Made by a program: the position numbers and the translations under genes
Part shown: in pieces, positions 1 to 7,560 of the stretch
Numbering within the stretch: position 1 is the first letter of the stretch
Layout: every line of letters starts with the position of its first letter
Assembly (NCBI GenBank): GCA_045577495.1
Contig: JAZNIK010000014.1
Coordinates: 1-12,091, forward strand
Direction: 5' to 3'
Length of the DNA: 12,091 bases
From: UMGS1279 sp045577495
Lineage (GTDB): Bacteria; Bacillota; Clostridia; Oscillospirales; Acutalibacteraceae
Notes under the pieces: generated by a model
Told to the model about the DNA's origin: nothing
What the model saw: the letters and a program-made list of their open reading frames with translations, nothing else
Databases searched by the model: none

Positions 1-762
1 TTCTAAAATACCAAGCAATCTTGTAAGAATAATAACAATTACAAGATATATTACCGCAAGGCTAATATATGGTATATAGGGCTCATATGTTTTACTAACA
101 ATATTCTGAGCCTGTTTTGTAACATCGCGAAGTGCTATAACAGAAACTAATGATGTATCTTTAAGGAGGGTTATCATTTCATTACCAAGAGCGGGGAGTA
201 TGTTTTTTATTGCCTGCGGAATTACAATATGCCACATAGTTTGGCCGTATGTTAAACCTAAAGAACGGCCTGCTTCGGTTTGACCACGACTAATAGACAT
301 AAGACCTGAACGTGCAATTTCAGCAACATACGCGCCCGAGTTAATACCTAAGGTTACAATACCGCAAACAATCATACCGGTATCAGACTTTGGTACCATA
401 ATAACAAAGCCCATAATAAGCAACTGAACCATCATAGGAGTTCCGCGTATAACGGTAAGGTACAGATTGCTAAACCAGTTAAAAAATCTTAAAATTAAAT
501 TTGGCTTTTTGGTAGCGTTATCGTGAGTTGTGCGGATAATTGCAATAATTAAACCGATAATTACACCGAGAATTAATGCACCTATTGTAACAATAAAGGT
601 TATTTTCAGTCCATCAGTAAAAAACTTCCATCTATTTTGGTAAATAAAGGTTTGATATAACTGAAAGAAAAAGGTTTGCAACCATTCGGGGAAGTTTTGT
701 AGCCATCCTGGTGCAGACTGTATCCAATCAGCAAAGGTAAGAATAGTCAAAGAAATTTTCAT
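1..762 (-). CDS. Amino-acid ABC transporter permease (HisM/GlnP family), 3' end outside window
   Basis: Inner-membrane permease subunit of a polar amino-acid uptake system; it should pair with the binding protein encoded just upstream and with an ATPase not present in the window. The 254 visible codons are open to the left edge, so the C-terminus is missing. A Trp/Phe-rich N-terminal segment (about residues 12-47) precedes hydrophobic spans at about 52-76, 100-123, 130-150 and 230-251. The cytoplasmic EAA loop that contacts the ATPase is clear at about 163-194 (EAGRSLGL, then IPQAI and LPALGNE). The ATG at 760-762 directly abuts its only purine-rich site (GAAAGG), which is too close for a normal ribosome site. 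The in-frame TTG at 748-750 is better spaced and may be the true start. Family is certain; the amino acid carried is not readable from sequence. Confidence 0.93.
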   Translation of the reverse strand, partial: MKISLTILTFADWIQSAPGWLQNFPEWLQTFFFQLYQTFIYQNRWKFFTDGLKITFIVTIGALILGVIIGLIIAIIRTTHDNATKKPNLILRFFNWFSNLYLTVIRGTPMMVQLLIMGFVIMVPKSDTGMIVCGIVTLGINSGAYVAEIARSGLMSISRGQTEAGRSLGLTYGQTMWHIVIPQAIKNILPALGNEMITLLKDTSLVSVIALRDVTKQAQNIVSKTYEPYIPYISLAVIYLVIVIILTRLLGILE

Positions 763-779
763 CCTTTCAACATAATAGT

Positions 780-805
780 AAGCAGGGGCGAATTCGCCCC
801 TGCTT
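780..805 (-). terminator. Perfect palindrome between binding-protein and permease genes (intercistronic stem-loop)
   Basis: A 26-base perfect inverted repeat: arms AAGCAGGGGCG and CGCCCCTGCTT around AATT, giving an 11-bp GC-rich stem with a 4-base loop. It starts 22 bases after the binding-protein stop codon and ends about 17 bases before the permease ATG. In the gene direction it is followed by ACTATTATG rather than a U-run, so it is unlikely to be a full terminator. On the plus strand it is followed by a short T-run. The likely role is partial termination or 3' protection of the binding-protein message, giving more binding protein than permease. Confidence 0.75.
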
Positions 806-827
806 TTTAAAGACTTATTTAAAAATA

Positions 828-1562
828 TTATTCAGCAGGAATATATTTATCAATAATCTTTTTAAGAGTGCCATCCTCTTTAAGCTCTTTAAGCGCCTTG
901 TTGAAGTCCTCTAAAAGCTCTGTGTTTTCTTTAGAGATAGCAGCCGCATAATCTTCAACAGCATACTCAGTTTCGAGGATTTTTAAGCCTTCGTTAGCAG
1001 CAACAAAGGATTTTGCAGGCTCGTTATCAATAACAACGCAATCTACCTGACCGTTTTTAAGCGCTGCAACAGCTAAAGCACCGTTTTGGAACTGCTTAAC
1101 ATTATCCTGACCGAAATCATCAGTGCAGTAGATATCGCCTGTTGTACCAGCTTGAACGCCTACCATTTTACCCTCAAGGTCATCAACAGTTTTAATTGCA
1201 GAATTCTCAGGAACAATAACAACCTGAATACCTGTTGCATATGTATCAGAGAAGTTAACAGTAAGCTTACGCTCGTCAGTAACGGTCATACCTGCAAGAG
1301 CTATATCAATGGTGCCGCCTTGAACAGCAGTAAGAAGTGAATCAAATTCCATATCTTTGATTTCAAGCTCCATACCAAGTTTTTCAGCAACCGCTTCTGC
1401 AATTTCTGCATCGATACCAACAATTTTGCCGCTATCATCAACAAACTCATAGGGTGGGAAGGTTGCATTTGTACCCATAACGAGTTTTTCGGTTTTGCCA
1501 CAACCAGCAAAACAAGCAACGATCATAACTAATGCTAAAGTAAGTGCTAATAATTTTTTCAT
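828..1562 (-). CDS. Amino-acid ABC transporter substrate-binding lipoprotein (family 3)
   Basis: Extracytoplasmic lipid-anchored receptor that delivers a polar amino acid to the downstream permease. The 244-residue product has a lipoprotein signal (Lys-Lys, hydrophobic core, FAGC) with the acylated Cys at residue 21. The SBP_bac_3 fold follows: NATFPPYEF (about 32-40) lines the ligand pocket, MTVTDERK (92-99) carries the Arg that usually binds the ligand carboxylate, and GVQAGTTGD (135-143) and VVIDNEP (176-182) are the other conserved lobe motifs. The ATG at 1560-1562 is preferred over one at 1577 because GGAGG (1571-1575) lies 8 bases ahead of it and would fall inside the longer form. Family and role are secure; the ligand (Arg, Gln, Glu, cystine or other) cannot be fixed from the sequence. 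Confidence 0.95.
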   Translation of the reverse strand: MKKLLALTLALVMIVACFAGCGKTEKLVMGTNATFPPYEFVDDSGKIVGIDAEIAEAVAEKLGMELEIKDMEFDSLLTAVQGGTIDIALAGMTVTDERKLTVNFSDTYATGIQVVIVPENSAIKTVDDLEGKMVGVQAGTTGDIYCTDDFGQDNVKQFQNGALAVAALKNGQVDCVVIDNEPAKSFVAANEGLKILETEYAVEDYAAAISKENTELLEDFNKALKELKEDGTLKKIIDKYIPAE

Positions 1563-1595
1563 AATAATACCCTCCAAGATATTAAAGTTATAATT

Positions 1596-1624
1596 ATAAT
1601 ATCACAGCAAGTGATAAAAAGCAA
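1596..1624 (-). promoter_or_regulatory. Likely sigma-A promoter of the amino-acid transporter operon, with inverted repeat
   Basis: Read leftward, TTGCTT (1619-1624) and TATTAT (1596-1601) are separated by 17 bases. An overlapping TATAAT (1593-1598) is an alternative -10 with a poor -35. A perfect inverted repeat, TATCAC-N5-GTGATA (1600-1616), covers the spacer and touches the -10, a normal position for a repressor operator. No riboswitch or T-box structure is evident in the short leader. Confidence 0.5.
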
Positions 1625-1634
1625 GTGAATTTTA

Positions 1635-1664
1635 ATAAAAATTCATATTCTTGTGAATTTTTAT
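1635..1664 (-). terminator. Stem-loop terminator after recG
   Basis: An 11-bp perfect but AT-rich stem (ATAAAAATTCA / TGAATTTTTAT) with an 8-base loop begins 5 bases past the recG stop codon. Read leftward, the closing arm ends in TTTTTAT, as in a rho-independent terminator. The stem is weak, so some read-through into the transporter genes is possible. Confidence 0.55.
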
Positions 1665-1669
1665 GCATT

Positions 1670-3709
1670 TTAATTAAATTCTATGCGTTTAGCAGAAGAA
1701 AACAAATAGTTAACTTCGTTTTTAAGCAGCAAATTCTCCGGATTCTTTAGTTCGGGGTCATTATCAAGAATATATTCTGCTGCCCTTGATGATGCATCTA
1801 AAAGCTCATGATTTTCAATTAAATCTGCAATCTTTAGTTTTGGCAAACCGTGTTGCTCCTTGCCTAAGAAGTTACCCGGACCTCTAAGCTTTAAATCGGC
1901 CTCTGCTACCTTAAAACCATCTGTTGTTTTGCATAGCGTTTCAAGTCGTTTGCTAGTATTTTCGGATGTGGAGTTAGAAATAAATATGCAGGTTGATTTT
2001 GCAATGCCTCTACCAACTCTACCTCTAAGCTGATGAAGTTGTGATAAGCCAAATCGTTCGGCATTTTCTATAACCATTATAACAGCATTTGGAACATCAA
2101 TGCCAACCTCTATAACGGTTGTAGAAACTAATATTTGAATTTTACCATCGGCAAACTCTTTCATAATCTTATCTTTTTCTTTAGGTTTCATTTTGCCGTG
2201 AAGTAAACTAATATTATACTCTTTTAAAACGCTATTTTTTAGTTCATTAGCATAGTTTGTGGCAGAGGTTAACTCGCTATTCTCATCAGATTCTATCATT
2301 GGGCAAACGATATAGCCTTGATAACCATTATCAATATGCTTTTTAACATAATTTAAAGCACGTTCGCGAATTTTAGTATCTATTGCATAACTTTCGATAG
2401 GCAAGCGACCCGAAGGTATCTCATCAATAATGCTAATATCCAAATCGCCGTAAACCACCAATCCCATAGTGCGTGGAATGGGGGTTGCAGACATAACGAG
2501 AGTATGAGGATGCTCCGCTTTTTTGCTTAAAGTAGCGCGTTGGGAAACACCAAATCTGTGTTGCTCATCGGTTATTATGAGGGCTGTATTTTTTAGTTCA
2601 ACATCATCGGTTAAAACAGCGTGAGTCGCAACTAAAATATCAACTTCACCTTTTTTAAGAGCGTGTTTGATTTCATTTTTCTCTTTTAAGTTTAACGAGC
2701 CTGTTAAAAGCTTGATATTTAGGTTAAAATCCCCAAAAAGATTAGTGAGAGTTTTATAGTGTTGGTTTGCCAAAAGCTCTGTTGGGGCAAGCAAAACGCT
2801 ATTATAACTGCTTTTGTGTGTAGCATAGCACAGTGCCGCCGCTACGGCAGTTTTACCCGAACCTACGTCACCTTGAACAAGTCTGTTCATAGGAACATTC
2901 TTACTCATATCTGCCAAACATTCATTGATAACACGATTTTGTGCATTTGTTAGTTTAAATGGAAATAAACCGTTTATTTCTTCTTGATTGAGGGGAGAAA
3001 CTGTTTTAGCGGTATAGCCTCTATTACGCTTTTTAAGACCGGTAAGTCCTAATCTTAACAATAAAAGTTCATCAAACGCTAGACGCCTTTTTGCTAATTC
3101 GATTTCTTCAAACGAAGCGGGGGAGTGAATTTTTTTAATAGCATCGTATCTCGAAATCAAATTAAATTTTCTCAAAATTTCAGGCTTTAAAAAATCCTCA
3201 ACAACTGTATTTTCTATTGCTGTATTTACTATTTTTTCAATCTGTCTTGAGCTTAGTCCGTTAGTGGCAGAGTATATCGGCTTAATTTTCGCATCGGTTA
3301 GTGGGCGTATTTCGGGTGATGCCATTTCCTTAAAGGTGCCGTTCCATTTAATTTTGCCATAAAAAAGATATTCTTCATCTTTTTTTAAAGAGTTTGCAAG
3401 ATATTTGGTATTAAACAAAACAACCTTAATTTGACCTGTTCTATCATAAATATAAAATGTATATGTTTTTATTTTTTTGTTGCGTGTAATTTTTTCCTCT
3501 ATCTCGGTTGAGATTTTGGCTTTTATACAAACGGTTTCGTTAAGCGGAGCATCGCAAATTCGGTAGGGAGAGGACCAATTTTCATAATCTCTTGGATAGT
3601 AGGTGATTAAATCAAGCAACGAGAAAAGGCCCAACCTTTTTTTGAAAAGCTGAGCCCTTTTTTCACCAATTCCTTTTACAAATTTTATATCGGTGTTATA
3701 TATTGACAT
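1670..3709 (-). CDS. recG: ATP-dependent DNA helicase RecG
   Basis: Superfamily 2 double-stranded DNA translocase that remodels stalled replication forks and branch-migrates Holliday junctions. The 679-residue product is the usual full length. An N-terminal wedge/OB-fold region (about 60-145) precedes the motor: Walker A GDVGSGKT (280-287), DEQH box in DEQHRFG (381-387), motif III SATPIPRT (407-414), and motif VI QLRGRVGRG (560-568). The RecG-specific C-terminal segment LKLRGPGNFLG (606-616) couples the motor to translocation. It lies 19 bases downstream of fakA and is probably the last gene of that operon. Its ribosome site is weak: only GGTGGTG and CGGA precede the ATG, which suggests coupled or low translation. 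In Bacillus subtilis recG also lies downstream of yloU-yloV, with the serine dehydratase genes between; those are absent here. Confidence 0.98.
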   Translation of the reverse strand: MSIYNTDIKFVKGIGEKRAQLFKKRLGLFSLLDLITYYPRDYENWSSPYRICDAPLNETVCIKAKISTEIEEKITRNKKIKTYTFYIYDRTGQIKVVLFNTKYLANSLKKDEEYLFYGKIKWNGTFKEMASPEIRPLTDAKIKPIYSATNGLSSRQIEKIVNTAIENTVVEDFLKPEILRKFNLISRYDAIKKIHSPASFEEIELAKRRLAFDELLLLRLGLTGLKKRNRGYTAKTVSPLNQEEINGLFPFKLTNAQNRVINECLADMSKNVPMNRLVQGDVGSGKTAVAAALCYATHKSSYNSVLLAPTELLANQHYKTLTNLFGDFNLNIKLLTGSLNLKEKNEIKHALKKGEVDILVATHAVLTDDVELKNTALIITDEQHRFGVSQRATLSKKAEHPHTLVMSATPIPRTMGLVVYGDLDISIIDEIPSGRLPIESYAIDTKIRERALNYVKKHIDNGYQGYIVCPMIESDENSELTSATNYANELKNSVLKEYNISLLHGKMKPKEKDKIMKEFADGKIQILVSTTVIEVGIDVPNAVIMVIENAERFGLSQLHQLRGRVGRGIAKSTCIFISNSTSENTSKRLETLCKTTDGFKVAEADLKLRGPGNFLGKEQHGLPKLKIADLIENHELLDASSRAAEYILDNDPELKNPENLLLKNEVNYLFSSAKRIEFN

Positions 3710-3728
3710 AAAATCCGTTCACCACCAA

Positions 3729-5405
3729 TTACTCGGCAGAAATTATAAAGTAGTATACAGGTTGACCACCGTTAATAAGGGTAATTTCAACCTTACCGCC
3801 AAATTTTTCGTTAAGTTCAGATTGAACGCGTTCGGCGGTTATTTCGTCAACACCCTCACCATAAATAAGGGTTAAGAACTGAACGTTCTTTTTGCACATT
3901 TTTTGACATAAACGAACTGTGCAACGAGTAAGCTCATCATCAGTAAACACGATTTTACCATTTTCCATAGCCATAAGGTCATCTTTTTTGATTTTAAGAC
4001 CATCGAAATCAGAATCTCTTGCGGCAAATGTAATCTGACCTGTAGAAACATTAGCAAAAGCGTTTTGCATATTTATTGCATTTTCTTCATCGGACAAATC
4101 GGGGTCAAAGGAGATAAGAGCAGAAATACCCATTGGAATTGTGCGGGTTGGCAAAACAATTACCTTACGAGAACTAAGCGGAACCGCTTGTTCAGCCGCC
4201 ATAATGATATTCTTATTATTTGGTAAAACAAAAACAGTTTTAGCCGGGGTTTGCTCGATAGCCTTTAAAATATCATCTGTGCTAGGGTTCATAGTTTGAC
4301 CGCCGCTAACAAGGGTATTAACACCAAGCTCTGTGAAAAGAGTCTCTAAACCTTCACCAACGCAAACAGAAACAAATCCAAACTCCTCGGTAGGTTCAAC
4401 AGATACAATTTTTTCTGTATTTGTGCTATTATTGATAGGATTTTTCTTTGCATTTTGAGAATCGTGCTTAGCTCTTTCGTGTTGGTCGCGCATATTTTCA
4501 ATCTTAAGGTTGATAAGCTGACCAAATGTAATTGCTTTTTCAAGAGCATTACCGGGATGGTCGGTATGAACGTGAACCTTAATAATTTCGGGGTCGTCAA
4601 CAACAACAACGCAGTCGCCGATAGTTTCTAAATATGCGCGAAGCTCGGTTGCGTCATTATCGGTTTTATCTTCCTTGCGCGAAACAATAAACTCAGTGCA
4701 ATAGGTAAAGGTGATTTCGGTTTCAAATTCACCCGCCGCATTACGCTCGGATTCGCCCTCGCCATTATCAATTATGGTGTTATCAATTTCAATAACCTTT
4801 CCGTTTTCAAAAACAGAAAGCATACCCTCAAAAATAACAACCAAGCCGCGACCACCTGCATCAACAACGCCTGCTTTTTTTAAGGTAGGTAAAAGATTTG
4901 GTGTATCATCTAACGCAACCTTAGCACCCGCTAAAGCAGCCTTGAAGGTATCAAGGGCATCAGCACCGTTATCTGCCGCCTTTTTAGCCTCTTCTGCGGC
5001 TATTCTGGCAACGGTTAGGATTGTACCCTCAGTTGGCTTCATAACGGCTTTATAAGCCGCCTCAACGCCATATGACAAGGCAAGAGCCAAGTTCTCCGAA
5101 GTAACCTGCTCACAATCTTTTAATCCTTTTGCAATTCCTCTAAAAAGTAGGGAAGTGATAACGCCCGAATTACCTCTAGCGCCTCTTAAAAGAGCTGAAG
5201 CAGCGGTGGCTGCAATTTCGCCAGCAGTTTTACCTGCTTGCTTAGAAAGTTCACGAGCCGCGTTACCAATACTCATTGACATATTAGTACCTGTATCTCC
5301 ATCGGGAACAGGGAAAACATTTAGTTCGTCAATACGTTGACGCTCATTATAGATGTAATTAGCACCCGAAATTATAGCGTTACGTAAAATATCACCAGAA
5401 AACAC
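3729..5405 (-). CDS. fakA: Fatty acid kinase catalytic subunit FakA (DAK2 / YloV family)
   Basis: Cytosolic kinase that phosphorylates exogenous fatty acids held by a FakB (DegV-type) partner, feeding acyl-phosphate to phospholipid synthesis. The Dha kinase-like ATP-binding domain occupies about residues 5-200, with the nucleotide/Mg motif VPDGDTGTNM near 33-42 and RGARGNSGV near 75-83. The middle domain has YCTEF (about 235-239) and HVHTDHPG (278-285); the Cys and His-x-His correspond to residues reported to bind metal in staphylococcal FakA. The DegV-like C-terminal domain ends in the family-typical GGQPVYYFIISAE, so the protein is complete at 558 residues. Start: the GTG at 5405 has AGGAG (5414-5418) 8 bases upstream. 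The longer GTG start at 5414 overlaps that site and is rejected. No FakB gene is in the window. It follows asp23, as yloV follows yloU in many Firmicutes. Confidence 0.96.
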   Translation of the reverse strand: MFSGDILRNAIISGANYIYNERQRIDELNVFPVPDGDTGTNMSMSIGNAARELSKQAGKTAGEIAATAASALLRGARGNSGVITSLLFRGIAKGLKDCEQVTSENLALALSYGVEAAYKAVMKPTEGTILTVARIAAEEAKKAADNGADALDTFKAALAGAKVALDDTPNLLPTLKKAGVVDAGGRGLVVIFEGMLSVFENGKVIEIDNTIIDNGEGESERNAAGEFETEITFTYCTEFIVSRKEDKTDNDATELRAYLETIGDCVVVVDDPEIIKVHVHTDHPGNALEKAITFGQLINLKIENMRDQHERAKHDSQNAKKNPINNSTNTEKIVSVEPTEEFGFVSVCVGEGLETLFTELGVNTLVSGGQTMNPSTDDILKAIEQTPAKTVFVLPNNKNIIMAAEQAVPLSSRKVIVLPTRTIPMGISALISFDPDLSDEENAINMQNAFANVSTGQITFAARDSDFDGLKIKKDDLMAMENGKIVFTDDELTRCTVRLCQKMCKKNVQFLTLIYGEGVDEITAERVQSELNEKFGGKVEITLINGGQPVYYFIISAE

Positions 5406-5413
5406 AATAAACA

Positions 5414-5419
5414 CTCCTT
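5414..5419 (-). promoter_or_regulatory. Ribosome binding site that sets the fakA start
   Basis: AAGGAG read leftward, 8 bases before the GTG at 5403-5405. Its last G is also the first base of an in-frame upstream GTG (5412-5414), so that upstream codon cannot be the start if this site is used. Choosing 5405 shortens the protein by three residues. Confidence 0.75.
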
Positions 5420-5444
5420 AGGGCTGATTAAGTAATAAACCTAA

Positions 5445-5795
5445 TTATTCTTTAATTCCATCAACCCGAATTCTAACCTTTGAAACCTTAATTCCGGTTG
5501 CTTCATAAACAGTATATTTAACCTTATGCATAATACTTTTTGCAATAGCGTTGATGTTCATACCATAGGTAACAACGATATGCAAATCAACAGTAATTGA
5601 GGTAAAGTCACCACGAACAACAACACCGGTATCAAGCCTATCTTTTTTAGAGATTAAGCCCAACAAACGTTGTTTGCCGCCCTTTGGAACCATACCAACA
5701 ACACCAAAGCAAGAGGTAACTGCACGACCAATCAATTTAGAAAAATAATCATTTGAGAGCGTGATTTTACCAATTCTTGTTTCATAAGATATCAT
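5445..5795 (-). CDS. yloU: Asp23/Gls24 family envelope stress protein (YloU-like)
   Basis: A 116-residue Asp23/Gls24-domain protein. Family members are small cytosolic or membrane-associated proteins linked to alkaline and cell-envelope stress; the biochemical role is unsettled. The domain fills the whole protein: a strand start ETRIGKITLS (5-14), then VDLHIVVTYGMNI (69-81), and the closing GIKVSKVRIRVDGI (101-114). AGGAGG lies 8 bases before the ATG at 5793-5795. The gene starts 17 bases after the preceding binding-protein gene and ends 39 bases before fakA, so all three are probably co-transcribed. The yloU-yloV pairing is conserved in Firmicutes and supports a link to membrane or fatty-acid homeostasis (inference). 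Confidence 0.93.
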   Translation of the reverse strand: MISYETRIGKITLSNDYFSKLIGRAVTSCFGVVGMVPKGGKQRLLGLISKKDRLDTGVVVRGDFTSITVDLHIVVTYGMNINAIAKSIMHKVKYTVYEATGIKVSKVRIRVDGIKE

Positions 5796-5812
5796 AATAA
5801 AGTCCTCCTAAA

Positions 5813-7474
5813 CTATTTTAACAATTCAATTCCGTGAAATAAATCTGAACGCGATGGAGTAATACCATTGCCAAATCTGTCACTATAAATTACAAGACCG
5901 TTTTTAAAGCACACAGGAATTACCGGAAGTTCTGCAATAAAGGCAGTTATGAGGTCTTGAAGCGAGTATTTACCGCTATAATAACCTTTATATGCATCTG
6001 AAGATTTAAGGGTAATTTCACCTGGTTTTGCAATATTTGTTGTTTGAGAGGCATTAGAGTTATTGCTACTGTTGCCTGAAGAATTAACCTTAGAATTATT
6101 TTTAGAAGAATTCGATTCAGTTTCTTTACTAGTTTCCGAAGAGCCTCTACCCAAGTAATAAGATGAATTTAAATATACCAAACCGCCAAGGTCCATATTT
6201 TCATCAAAACGAACCTCACCGATATATAAATCGTATTGTTTTTTATCAAGCATCAAATTATACTGGCTATCGCTAACCGAATTGATAACAATTTTGATAC
6301 CTGCATTTTTAAGGTTATCTGCAATTTTTTGTGCCGCAGAAACACGCGATGGATTAGAGGAATTAACTAACAAAGAAAATGTAATTGGGTTATTGTTTTT
6401 TAAAAGATAATAACCGCTTTTATCCTTTTTTGTATAACCCGCAAGTTCGATATTATATGCAGAGGTTTTTAGATTTTTTTCTGCCTCGATATTCATGTTG
6501 CTTCCCGTTTCTTTCCATATGGTAGGGAAGGGGCCTAAAGCAGGGGTTGCTTTGCCAAAATAGGCGGAACTACAAATGCTTTTTCTATCAATAGCGGCAG
6601 AAATTGCCTGACGAAATAAACTGTTAGACAGTTGATGATTATTTGGGTTAACACCCAAAAACACAATTCGTGTTAAAGAAATATCCGAGGTATTACCATT
6701 CATTTTTGGAATTGTGCTATTAGATAAATCGGTATAATAGAAATCAACCATACCTGCCTTTACGGCTTGCTCAACCGATTCGTTATCGGGGGCATCAACA
6801 GTCTGAATGGTTTTAATAACCGATGATTTACCGTAATAATGCTTGTTAATTTTTAATTGCTCAGTATTATTATCAAAAACATATCGACCTGCGCCAATGG
6901 GACAAAGCTCTTGATTATCTGTATCTTTAAGTTCATCAGAGCCCTTTTTTAAAATAGGAAATGTTAAAAGATTTATAAAATAAGGGTCTTTTCTTTTTAA
7001 AGAAATTATAACCGAATTGCTACCTGATACAGAAATATCGGTTACGTATTTTAAGGATGATGCATAACGAGTATTGGATACTTTTGCTTTATTGAACGAA
7101 AAAACGATATCCTCAGAAGTAACCCTTGAACCATCAGAAAATTTTACATCTTTTAAGGTAATAGCACATTCTTTATCTTTAATAACGGCTGACTTGGCAA
7201 GTCTATATTCAATTTCATAATTGTTATTTAAAATCAAAAGAGGTTCAAAAATCAAATTGCCTAGAATGGTGTTTTGTTCGGTAACACACTCAAAAGGGTC
7301 TAAAGAATCCTTGCTACTATATAAAACCCTAATGGTATCATTTGCTGATTTGCCAATGTTATCATTGGAATTTAAAGTATCAGAACTTGTATCCACATTA
7401 TTCGATTTACAACCTACTGTTAAAAACAGTGAGGCAATAAGCAATAGGGAGATTATACGTTTAAATATAGCCAT
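5813..7474 (-). CDS. Family-5 ABC substrate-binding lipoprotein (oligopeptide/nickel-type), orphan
   Basis: Predicted lipid-anchored extracytoplasmic receptor of the SBP_bac_5 (OppA/DppA) family; 553 residues from the ATG at 7472-7474. The signal peptide ends in a lipobox LTVGC with Cys22. Family landmarks include the domain start IRVLYSSKDSLDPF (about 48-61), KFSDGSRVTSEDIVFSF (111-127), the GAGRYVF turn (about 194-200), and FRQAISAAIDRKSI (287-300). A Ser/Asn-rich stretch near residues 445-481 interrupts the C-terminal lobe and looks disordered. GGAGG (7478-7482) is only 3 bases from the chosen ATG; an upstream in-frame TTG at 7486 would place that site inside the gene. No permease or ATPase genes adjoin it; instead it heads the asp23-fakA-recG cluster. 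Ligand unknown: peptide is the default guess, and a non-transport sensor or chaperone role is possible. Confidence 0.9.
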   Translation of the reverse strand: MAIFKRIISLLLIASLFLTVGCKSNNVDTSSDTLNSNDNIGKSANDTIRVLYSSKDSLDPFECVTEQNTILGNLIFEPLLILNNNYEIEYRLAKSAVIKDKECAITLKDVKFSDGSRVTSEDIVFSFNKAKVSNTRYASSLKYVTDISVSGSNSVIISLKRKDPYFINLLTFPILKKGSDELKDTDNQELCPIGAGRYVFDNNTEQLKINKHYYGKSSVIKTIQTVDAPDNESVEQAVKAGMVDFYYTDLSNSTIPKMNGNTSDISLTRIVFLGVNPNNHQLSNSLFRQAISAAIDRKSICSSAYFGKATPALGPFPTIWKETGSNMNIEAEKNLKTSAYNIELAGYTKKDKSGYYLLKNNNPITFSLLVNSSNPSRVSAAQKIADNLKNAGIKIVINSVSDSQYNLMLDKKQYDLYIGEVRFDENMDLGGLVYLNSSYYLGRGSSETSKETESNSSKNNSKVNSSGNSSNNSNASQTTNIAKPGEITLKSSDAYKGYYSGKYSLQDLITAFIAELPVIPVCFKNGLVIYSDRFGNGITPSRSDLFHGIELLK

Positions 7475-7505
7475 ACACCTCCACAATACATAATTATCTC
7501 ATACT

Positions 7506-7534
7506 AGTATACTACATATCCATCTAGTTTTCAA
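7506..7534 (-). promoter_or_regulatory. Promoter of the SBP5-asp23-fakA-recG operon
   Basis: Read leftward, TTGAAA (7529-7534), a 17-base spacer and TATACT (7506-7511) form a near-consensus sigma-A promoter. The expected transcript start is about 25 bases ahead of the ATG at 7474, leaving a short leader with room only for the ribosome site. The -10 region also contains overlapping self-complementary 8-10-mers (ATACTAGTAT, AGTATACT), possibly incidental. Confidence 0.7.
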
Positions 7535-7560
7535 TACTAAATTAAATTTACTTGATTTTT

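Noticed and set aside
4711..5055. Plus-strand open frame of 114 codons opposite fakA
   Set aside because: It is antisense to a highly conserved gene, has Ala/Ser/Pro-rich composition expected of a mirror frame, and has no ribosome site.
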